Assembly (NCBI GenBank): GCA_028386065.3
Contig: JAKUCV010005671.1
Span: 103,649-167,648 of the forward strand
Length of the DNA stretch: 64,000 nt
DNA from: Turnera subulata
Lineage: Eukaryota; Streptophyta; Magnoliopsida; Malpighiales; Passifloraceae
Reading direction: 5' to 3'
Every line of letters starts with the position of its first letter. Position 1 is the stretch's first letter. Position numbers and translations under genes: made by a program. Under the pieces are notes generated by a model. That model was not told where the DNA came from. It saw nothing but the letters and a program-made list of their open reading frames with translations, and made no database searches. Shown here piece after piece: positions 54,970 through 64,000 of the stretch.

Positions 54970-57900
54970 TTAATACCTGGTTTGGAGTAGCGATGATGGT
55001 AAGCTACGGGGTTGTCGTCTCATCTAGTTTTGGGAATCAGATAAACGATGTTTTTGTAGTTGTTATACCGTTGTGGTTGTTAACACTAAAAGGATGTTTC
55101 TTGATGCCTCTGGTGATATTATAGTTGTTTTTCGGGTTAGTAAAGGTGAGATGTTGATAAAGGGTAGATCAGTCCGTTCTGATTTTGCTATGATGGACTT
55201 GGGTGAGACCGACATGATACTAAGCATGGATTGGTTATCCATTCACCAAGCAATGGTAGATTGTCGAGCCAAAGAAGTGACCTTGTGTTCCCTATTAGGG
55301 CGTAGAGTGGTGTTTGTTGGGGAGCGGAGAGCTCTTTCTACTTGTTGTATATCAGTCATGCAGGCTTTCAAGATGATTCGGGAAGGAGGTGATGCGTTCC
55401 ATGCCCATGTGGAGGACTCTACTGCACCAGTTTTGGCTTTGGAGGGTATTCCGATAGTGGGAAAGTTTCTAGATGTTTCCTTTGACGAGTTTCCAGGTTT
55501 ACCTCCGGAGCATAAGGTAGAGTATACAATGAACTTGGTATCGGGAGTTGCTCCTATTTCAATTCCACCTTACGGAATGGCTCCGACTGAACTTCAGGGA
55601 TTGATGGAACAACTTTGGTTGTTGAATCAATGTTTCATTTAACCCAGCATCTCGCCGTGAGATGTACCAGTTTTGTTCATGGAAAGGAAAGGATAGTAGT
55701 ATGCAGAGGTGTGTCCACCACAGACTGTTGAGCAAGTATCCGGTACCTAGATTGATGACTCGTTCAATCAGTTACAGGGTATTCTCAAACTTTTCCTTGC
55801 GATCCAATTATCACCAGGTCAAGATATGTCCCACACTCAGTATGGTCTCTACGAGGTTGTCTTGTTCCGTTCGGGTTGACAAAGCCTCTACAGTTTTTAC
55901 GTGGGTGATGCATTGGGTGTTCCACGAATTTCTGGACCTGTTTGTGGTCAATATTATTGATGAGGTTCGGGTCTACTCGAGGAGTGAGGCCAAGCATGCG
56001 GGCATTTGAGTCCGGTTATGCCGAAGCTGAGGGGACAATAGTTATACGCCAAGTTTAGCAAGCGTGAGTTTCGACTGGACGGGGTTGCTTCCGTAGGTCA
56101 CGATGTGTCTGGTGAAGGCATTAAGGTAGACCCAACCTTAGGGCCGTTATGGTATGAGGAGCACCGAAGGATGTACCTAAGGTACAGAGTTTTCATGGAT
56201 TTTCTGGCTGTTAGCGGAGGTCTATCGACGCGTTTCCATGAATGGGGTTCCACGACGAAGTTATTGAGGTCAGATCGTATGTTGTTTGAGATTTACGCTG
56301 CCAGCAGAGTTACGTGGTGTTAGAGAGACGCTTGACTTATGCACCTGTTTTGATTGCTCCGAGACTCGGTGTAGAGTACACGGTGATTAGCGATGCTTCT
56401 GGTTTGGGTTTGGGATGTGACCTGATGCTGGAGGGTCAGTTGTTGCTTGTGCCTCTAGGCAGTCGGGAACCCTTGAGAAGAGTTACCAAACCCATGATCT
56501 GGAATTAGCTGTTGTGATCTTTGCTCTAAAATCTAGGGACACCGTTCGTTTGGCAGGGAGTTTTGGATTCTCACGGATCACAGGAAAGTTGCTTCTGTGG
56601 TTCGGGAGTCAGTTTTTTATACTTTACCTTCCTTGGTAGAGTTGATTGGATGCACAGTTGGAGGTGGACGACACCGAGGCTTTGCTAGTCAGTTCTAGCT
56701 TCAACTAACCTTGCGGAAAAAAAAACATCGAGTTGTCTCCTTTGGTAATCCTCATGTAGCTGAGTTGCGGAACAAGGCTCTCAATGGAGAGAGTTGCAGT
56801 TTCTATATTCGAATGAATGGTGCTTAGATGTTCGGTGATCGGTTGTGTGTTCCGGACGTCGATGATTTGGGGAGGTGGATCATGGATGAAGCGCATAACA
56901 CGCTATATGCTATGCATCCGGGTAGCACCAAAATGCACCAGAACCTGAAGGGTCACTATTGGTGGCCCGGGATGAAGAAGGATGCTGCGAAATTTCGCAG
57001 CTCGTTGTAGGACTTGCTAGCAGGTGAAAGCCGAGCATCAGCCTCATGCGGGCAAGTTGAGATCTTTGACTACTCCACAAGGGATGTGAAAAAAAAAAAT
57101 TTTATTATGGACTTTGTGATCGGGCTAGTGAGGACCCGGGGTCGGCATGATGCTAGATGGGTCATTATCGTGAGACTGACCAAGCTAGGTCATTTCATTT
57201 TTGCATACGAAACGGATATGATGGATAAGCTGATGTAGATGTATTTTTGGTATTGTGAGACTACAAGGTGTTCGACTATCCATTTCGGACAGAGATCAGA
57301 GGTTTGCTTCCACTTCTAGAAGTGTTGTAATTGGCTTTGGGGTGCTAAGCTGAGTCTTAGCGTTGCTTTTGTCTATAGACCGATGGACAGTTGGAGTGTT
57401 CTCTTCAGACACTAGAGGTTATGCTTTGAGTTGATGTGCTTAACATCATTGATGCTTGGGATGAATAATTGTTGTTGGTTGAATTGTTTACAACAGCAGT
57501 TACCATTTCAGTTTTGGTGCCTTACGAGGTTTTATACGGGCAGAAATGCCATAGTTCGGTCTATCGGGATGACGTAGGTCTGAGATAGGTGATTGGTTTG
57601 GACCTGGTCCAGGGGACGGTGCATCATATCGGGGTGGTCAAGCAGTGTGTGATAGCTGCTTAGGACCGACAACAGAGCTTTGTCGATATGCATCGGCATG
57701 ATATGGAGTACGGTGTAGGTGACAGGTTATTCCTCCATGTTGCCCCCGGGATAGATGTCATCCGGTCTGGGAGGTGGGGCAGGTTGAGCCTTTGGTTTAT
57801 TGATCTTTATGAGATCTGTGAGCGGGTTAATCCGCTGGTTTTTTACTGAATTTTTGGAGGATCTGTCACGCATACATGTATTCCATCACCCGATGCTGAG

Positions 57901-58140
57901 ACGTTAACGATCTGATCTGAGTTATATTATATTCCCATCAATGACGGAGGTTTCTGACGATTTGACCTAGGTTGGAGTCGGTGGAGATTATGGCTTGGGA
58001 AGTAATGCAGTTGAGAAGTCGTACTACTCCCATGGTTCGAGCTAGATGGAGCCGTCATTCTCCGAATGTGGTTATTTGGGAGATTGAGTCCCTTTGAGAG
58101 AGTAGTATCCACATCTGTTTTGATTCCTACCATGTAATTT
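54970..58140 (+). pseudogene. Gypsy pol remnants: protease, RT, RNase H, integrase
   Basis: The protease end MILSMDWLSIHQAMVDC and the RT lead-in FPGLPPEHKVEYTMNLV with PPYGMAP are clear in one frame (55073-55642). Then stops and frame changes begin. RT core fragments (LRSNYHQVKI, and FVVNIIDEVRVYS where the metal-binding FIDD is expected) lie at 55660-56009. RNase H (VISDASGLGLG) is at 56380. The integrase zinc-finger region (HPGSTKMHQNLKGHYWWPGM) lies at 56920-56980 and its core start MDFVIGLVRT at 57108. The tail, near YPHLF at 58109, is typical of Tekay pol. There are many stops, so no product can be made. Gag is not recognisable upstream. Confidence 0.85.
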
Positions 58141-58147
58141 CGAGGAC

Positions 58148-58172
58148 AAAATTTTCATAATTGGGGTAGAAC
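58148..58172 (+). promoter_or_regulatory. Gypsy polypurine tract
   Basis: ATAATTGGGGTAGAAC directly precedes the LTR start TGTAACGCC. This is the usual plus-strand primer position. Confidence 0.65.
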
Positions 58173-59441
58173 TGTAACGCCCTGATTTTTTTTTTCAAAA
58201 TTTATTTGATGAAAATTTCTGGATTTTTTTTTTTTATTTATTCAATTTTACCATCCTGATATTTCTGAGTTTTTGGTCGAGGAATTGTTTCTTTTCCTCG
58301 GAAGTTATCTCTTCTATGTTGGTATATACCTTTAATTAGTTTTTCTTTGGAGTTAATTTATGTTTGGAGGTGAAACACATGTTTTAATGTAGTTTTGTGT
58401 TAAACTACGTCATTTTGGTGGAGCGAGTACATTAAACACATATCCTAGTCGCGTTTTGACCGAGGGAGTAAGTCTGCTTTGACTTGAGGAGACAGAGGTA
58501 CCAAACGGCGTCGTTGCTTGGCAAAGTGACGTCGTTTTGGATGCAATCGAAGCCTAGGGTTACCCTGGATATTTAAGCATCTCTTTTACTCTCTCTCTTC
58601 ATTCTATCTCTTTCTCTTTCTCTCTCCAACCGGCTACCTCTCCCTTCCGTTTCTCTACTCTCTCTCACGAGCACACAAGGTCACCGCCACCACTTCTTCT
58701 TCGTGTCTTCCTCTCCTTTCTTTGCAAACACCGCCGCCGTCTCTACCATCCTTGCCGCCGTCTAACACCTGCAGAAGAGAGGAGTGGTTCATGGCGGACT
58801 GGTGACGGAGGAACCGAGGTTGCCTCGGTTTGCATGCGTACGACGGGGCCGGGGTTTGGAATCGCCGTGCCGCCATTGTTGGTAAGTCGTCGACATTCTT
58901 CCTTCTTCTCCCCTTCGAGCTGCATCCCTCTTCTGCCGTCTCTACAGGTCTCGATCAGTGGAGGTCGTACGACGGAGAACTCGAGGACGAACTCGAGTCT
59001 GCTGCCGCCGCCATTCACCGCAGTGGTGCGTGTCGCTGATGCTCGGCGAACCGGTGAGTTCCGGTGGTGAGGACGGGCTGGTCGTGTTGGTTTTCATCGG
59101 TCTGTGTGCCGGTGTCGAGGCTCAGGGTGGAATCGAGCGGTCTCGCCGCCATCTATTCTGGTAAGTCGTTGAGTCGACCCTTTTCCCTCTTCCTTCTCTT
59201 TTTGTTATCGAGCTCTAGTGGTGATTAATCGAGCTCTGTTTTGTTTGGGGCTTGTGTTATTGCTTGGGTGGTGGTTCGTGGCGTGACGTCGTTCTGCTCC
59301 TGGTTGTGGTGGTCGGGTCTTGGCCGAGCAATGGTCGTAGGAGCACCGGTGCGTGTTGCTGGACATCGAGCAGGGGATTCCCTGAGTCAGATTGGTGTTG
59401 TGTGGGTTTCCAAGAAGAGGTGTTGGTTCGTGGATCTGTTG
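58173..59441 (+). repeat. 3' LTR of the gypsy element, truncated
   Basis: This copy aligns with the first 1.27 kb of 50700-54408, with roughly five percent differences by eye in the first 150 bases. It ends abruptly within GGATCTGTTG, where the intact LTR goes on with TGCCCGGACC. Confidence 0.88.
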
Positions 59442-60140
59442 TGTCACGCCCCCGCTTAAGCATGACCGGCCAGGCACCATGCGCACCTACATCGTGCCAC
59501 ATGGCACCCCAAGGCCTATACTCGTTCTCACAGAAGGTAGTCACCTTTGCTAGCGGGATACTAATCAAGTATAACGCAGCGTGAACGGAAGCAAAATCAA
59601 CATAGCAAAGACAACAAAAGATACTAACTGTTTAAAACTCATTTATTAAGCCATATCCACTAATGTTATAAAATTCTTGCTACAAGGGCACTAACTCTTA
59701 ATCCAAGACATAACCTCTTTAGTGTTTTATTACAATTAAAGAGTGAAGGAAACCGACTCGGCTATACCCATCGACCTACTGCCCGTACACTCATTCTCGC
59801 ACCTGCAAGGCAAGGGGGGAATATGGGGGATGAGTATAAAACTCAGCAAGTAAACAGGCAATACAAGAAAGCAACTACCACTGCACACAGAGCTCGGCAT
59901 GAGCAACTCACAGTCATGCAGCACACAATAATGCACAAGTACTGGGCACTCACGCAACGGAACAATCCATTATGTCCCCGACACGTACTGGTCTCACTCC
60001 CCCCCGACCAGCTAGGGTATGATGCGCCCCAAGGCAGCCTATATAGTTTGGTAGCATATACAGGTGTTACTCCTTAGCCCACAGCCCCACGTACGAGGCA
60101 TAATCGAGAAGTGACAGGAAGTGCGCGTGACTTGCTACCA
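59442..60140. mobile_element. Foreign LTR-like fragment between two gypsy LTR copies
   Basis: The 0.7-kb segment begins TGTCACGCCCCCGCTTAAGC and ends near TTGCTACCA(CA), so it has TG and CA termini like an LTR, but it does not match the flanking LTR family. The sequences left and right of it are not contiguous in the LTR (positions about 1270 and 72), so it is not a simple insertion. It has no coding sequence and no target duplication. Confidence 0.5.
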
Positions 60141-62671
60141 CAATTTTACCATCCTGATATTTCTGAGTTTTTGGTCGAGGAATTGTTTCTTTTCCTCGGA
60201 AGTTATCTCTTCTGTGTTGGTATATACCTTTAATTAGTTTTTCTTTGGAGTTAATTTATGTTTGGAGGTGAAACATATGTTTTAATGTAGTTTCGTGTTA
60301 AACTACGTCATTTTGGTGGAGCGAGTACATTAAACACATATCCTAGTCGCGTTTTGACCGCGGGAGTAAGTCTGCTTTGACTTGAGGAGACAGAGGTACC
60401 AAACGACGTCGTTGCTTGGCAAAGTGACGTCGTTTTGGATGCAACCAAAGCCTAGGGTTACCCTGGATATTTAAGCATCTCTTTTACTCTCTCTCTTCAT
60501 TCTATCTCTTTCTCTTTCTCTCTCCAACCGGCTACCTCTCCCTTCCGTTTCTCTACTCTCTCTCACGAGCACACAAGGTCACCGCCACCACTTCTTCTTC
60601 GTGTCTTCCTCTCCTTTCTTTGCAAACACCGCCGCCGTCTCTACCATCCTTGCCGCCGTCTAACACCTGCAGAAGAGAGGAGTGGTTCGTGGCAGATTGG
60701 TGACGGAGGAACCGAGGTTGCCTCGGTTTGCATGCGTACGATGGGGCTGGGGTTTGGAATCGCCATGCCGCCGTTGTTGGTAAGCCGTCGACACTCTTCC
60801 TTCTTCTCCCCTTCGAGCCGCGTCCCTCTTCCGCCATCTCTACAGGTCTCGATCAGTGGAGGTCGTACGACGGAGAACTCGAGGACGAACTCGAGTCTGC
60901 TGCCACCGCCATTCACCGCAGTGGTGCGTGTCGCTGGTGCTCGGCGAACCGGTGAGTTTCGGTGGTGAGGACGGGTTGGTCGTGTTGGTTTTCATCGGTT
61001 TGTGTGCCGGTGTCGAGGCTCAGGGTGGAATCGAGCGGTCTCGCCGCCATCTATTCTGCTAAGTCTTTGAGTCGACCCCTTTCCCTCTTCCTTCTCTTTT
61101 TGTTATCGAGCTCTAGTGGTGATTAATCGAGCTATGTTTTGTTCGGGGCTTGTGTTGTTGCTTGGGTGGTGGTTCGTGGCATGACGTCGTTCTGCTGCTG
61201 GTTGTGGTGGTCGTGTCTTGGCCGAGCAATGGTCGTAGGAGCACCGGTGCGTGTTGCTGGACATCGAGCAGGGGATTCCCTGACTCAGATTGGTGTTGTG
61301 TGGGTTTCCGAGAAGAGGTGTTGGTTCGTGGATTTGTTGTTGCCCGGACCTGATTAGTTCTCCAGTAAGAATTGGTTTTCGTTTCATTCCATTCAATTGA
61401 GCTTTGAATCTGAGTTTGGGAAGTGCATGTTGTGCTGATTGTTGTTAAGCATGTTCAGTTTGGCGGAATTGTTTTTGAGTTGGTGTGTTGTGGTACTATT
61501 CCGGCGAGGTGGTGACCGGAGTCCAGCACGCACGGGTCCCATTCAGGAGAGCACGTTCTTTTTCCGGCGAGGCAACTTATACTTCTGCATTCCACGGTAT
61601 CACTCCGATGATGTTATGTATTTATTCTACATACGTGGCATGTAACATAATTAAACGGATATGATAGTTGTATCGGAAATAATCGGGATATAATGGAAAT
61701 CGAGAATGGGGAGTGAGTAGCACGTGGACGGTTTGTCCGATGCGGGTAGAACCTCTAGGATGGTAACTCAGGCTCGGGTAAAACCCTTAAACGGGAGTTA
61801 GACTAAATCGGGTCCAAGCCCAGTAATAAAATGTTATGACCCAAATATAATAATTGAACTTAATAAGAGTGGGCTTTGTGCCCAAGGACATATATGGGTT
61901 CCATGTGTGCGTTCTGTAGTGGATTTGATGGTTTGGGATTTAGGCCCAAAGATGATGTGGGCTTTGGCCCAAGTGATATTTGGACTTAGTTGGGCTTTAA
62001 GCCTGTGAACTATAGGCCCGTGACACGAAGGAGTTGTAGACTAAGGGTGAGAGTAGACCTTTGGGCTTAGACCCTGACCCTTGTAGTGACGTGCCTAGAA
62101 CTCACGATTAATAAACATAATCGGGCTAGAGGGCTTAAGTCAATATAGTGATCTAATCGCATAATTAGCATGCATCGACCATGTCCTATGTTGTCAAGTA
62201 TGTGACTTTGTTGTGTTATATTATAGGATACGTCGAGGCAAGACAGTGTAGATTACCGAGACAATCTTAATAGCCCAGGTGAGGACATATAAGCCTTTAT
62301 ATGCTTTACTGCCTACGGTACTCAGGTTGATAGTCTTGGTTCATCATGTGGTCAATGGATAAATGTTGCAAGAATTATATGTATGGTTTAGCTTGATGTG
62401 ATTCATGCTCTGACTGTGATATGTGCTTGATTGTATATGTATCTACGTTTAAGCCATGATAATTGTTATGAGCTGATATGACATGTTAATTGTTATGAGC
62501 TGTTGATGCCACGTTAATTATTATGAGCTGATAATGCCATGTCGACTATTTATGGGCTGATATTGCCTTGTTTTATGATATGTGTTGTTATGCCAATATC
62601 ATGTGTTCCTATGAGCCTTAGACTCAGTTTAGAGACTCTCTGGTGGCACACCACCTGTAAACACACTTTGA
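60141..62671 (+). repeat. Third gypsy LTR copy, truncated at both ends, mosaic
   Basis: This copy covers LTR positions from about 72 to 2587. Up to about 60680 its variants follow the copy at 58173; from about 60735 they mostly follow the copy at 50700. About twenty differences from the 50700 copy were counted by eye in its last 1.56 kb. It ends at CACTTTGA, after which the sequence is unrelated. Confidence 0.85.
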
Positions 62672-63807
62672 GCTATTAATCAGCAAGCAAGCATCATCAA
62701 CCATCACACATGTGACAACCAAACTTACCCAAACTTAGGCCTCACTAGGCCCTTCCCCTTCCTTTGGTGCTCCTGGGTTTCTAGCACTTGCCACACACAA
62801 CCAAGCATCAATAGAAAGCACAGCAACACAAAGCATCAAGTAGGAACTCATATTAGTTAGTTTACACTCCAACTGGCCAAGTTAGGCCAATCTGTTAGCA
62901 CCAATGCTTGCGTTGGCGCATCAACTCTAGTCATCAGTCCTAGCAAGTGCATTAGCACAAGTATTTGGGCGCTTATTAGACCTGCACCCCAACAGGTTGG
63001 CCTGTCCAAGCCTACTAGGCACTGGAAAGTCCAATTAGCCCCCTGTAAGGACAACTGGGCGCACCCAGCGCACCAATTGGCCTGCAGCAGCACCAATTGT
63101 GCATCAATTCAACCAAACAATGCCCAGACCTCAGCCAAAGCCTTCCCACATAGCAATCACCAAATAACAAAGCCTCAGAACTCCCACCAAACCAAGCTTA
63201 CTCACTGTCTAAGCCAGCAACACACTAGACAAGCCTATTGGCACCAAATCGTGCATGAATCTTAATCAGTTACTTACCCCACCTTCTTTTGTGTGAAAGT
63301 GTCTTGGGAAACCTTGAGAATTGTTGGGTCCTTCTCTCCTGAGCTCTCTTCACGTTTTGGCACAAATGAGGAAGTGAGGGGCTTGCTTTGGCAGATTAGG
63401 CTAAGGCAAGTAGGTGACTAAGCAGCCACTTGCTGCCTTTGCTCCCAAAATCTGCCACCAAGTCTTAGCACCTCTCCACCTCATGTTTGCCTGTCACCCA
63501 AAATCTGCCACCAAGTTTAAGCACCTCTCCACCTCATGCCTATTTTCCAACCAATAGAGCCAAGCCAGCTCGTCCCAAACTCAACCCACACTTAGTCCTT
63601 AATTAATTTCCCAATCACTAATCACACACATTAATCCACGATTAGGACTCATCACCCGTTAATTAATCCATTCGAGTCAAATGCTAATCAACCGAAGCCA
63701 ACAACTAGCCCACTCAATCAATTGCTGGCCAATTGCACCAGCTCCTATCCCAGCACCATTCCTCATCAAATAAACACATAGTGCATCAATTACACGGGTT
63801 ATCACAA
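62672..63807 (-). repeat. Possible LTR fragment of another element, - strand
   Basis: On the - strand the segment would begin at 63807 with TGTGATAACCCGTGTAATTG, a typical LTR start, and is cut off at the junction with the gypsy LTR at 62672. It contains a near-duplicate CACCCAAAATCTGCCACCAAG unit (63447-63540). No coding sequence or second copy is available, so this is tentative. Confidence 0.35.
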
Positions 63808-64000
63808 AATATTATAGACAAATTGACTTCCTGTAGGCACCCACAAGTCACAATCCGAGTTACATCTGGCGAAGCATCCTTCAGAGAAGAGAAGTCATAC
63901 TTATGGGCCCGAGCTAGACGGTTGGAAACGACAAACAAATAAGGGTCTAGCATGAGAGATGGCTAGAGGATGATGTGAGGCCGCAAGCTGCAGTGGATGT
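63808..64000. other. Window end, nothing recognised
   Basis: The remaining 193 bases have no recognisable feature. Confidence 0.3.

Larger units (their letters stand above)
50700..59441 (+). mobile_element. Tekay/Del-like Ty3/gypsy element, decayed, 3' LTR truncated
   Basis: The order is a 3.7-kb LTR, a primer-like site, about 0.55 kb with no recognisable gag, a degraded protease-RT-RNase H-integrase region, a purine tract and the beginning of the second LTR. RT before integrase gives the gypsy class. The 3' LTR is broken after about 1.27 kb at 59441, where other sequence joins. Confidence 0.85.

Overview
The window is a stretch of flowering-plant nuclear chromosome, most likely from a eudicot or a close relative. 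The evidence is three intron-containing plant genes (eIF3 subunit h, a leucine-rich-repeat receptor-like kinase, and a WD40 protein of the plant/fungal C2A9.03 type) separated by plant L1-type LINEs, Ty1/copia and Ty3/gypsy retrotransposons, a SINE and a foldback MITE. There is no bacterial, organellar or CRISPR signal. I cannot name the species from sequence alone.

Layout. 1-3170 is non-genic and holds a probable Tat/Ogre-type LTR. 3188-15506 is a full-length but decayed L1 LINE on the + strand, bounded by a 17-bp target duplication; its ORF2 is split at 6616-12860 by a non-autonomous LTR element on the - strand (tRNA-Asp primer site, 5-bp duplication ACTGT). 16196-20380 (+) is eIF3h with 12 coding exons. 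21096-21408 is a perfect-arm foldback element. 23748-26889 (-) is a two-exon LRR receptor-like kinase with a degenerate HRD motif. 29308-35572 (-) is a second L1 LINE, nearly intact. 36106-36275 looks like a tRNA-derived SINE. 38433-42941 (-) is the nine-exon WD40 gene.

From 44569 onward the window is mostly retrotransposons. A complete copia element (44569-50581, - strand, duplication CAACC) is followed by a Tekay/Del-like gypsy element whose 3.7-kb LTR (50700-54408) recurs as partial copies at 58173-59441 and 60141-62671. A 0.7-kb foreign LTR-like piece lies between the last two copies, and further LTR-like sequence on the - strand follows to about 63807.

The three host genes are unrelated housekeeping or signalling genes and form no operon or cluster. 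The main interest lies in the transposon record: nested insertions that can be ordered in time, a mosaic LTR, dispersed motif arrays inside LTRs, repeated primer-like tracts in the non-autonomous element, and four insertions of 14-37 bp that look like extremely 5'-truncated LINE retroposition events, each flanked by its own target duplication.

All exon boundaries, family assignments and repeat alignments were made by eye. No database search was available.
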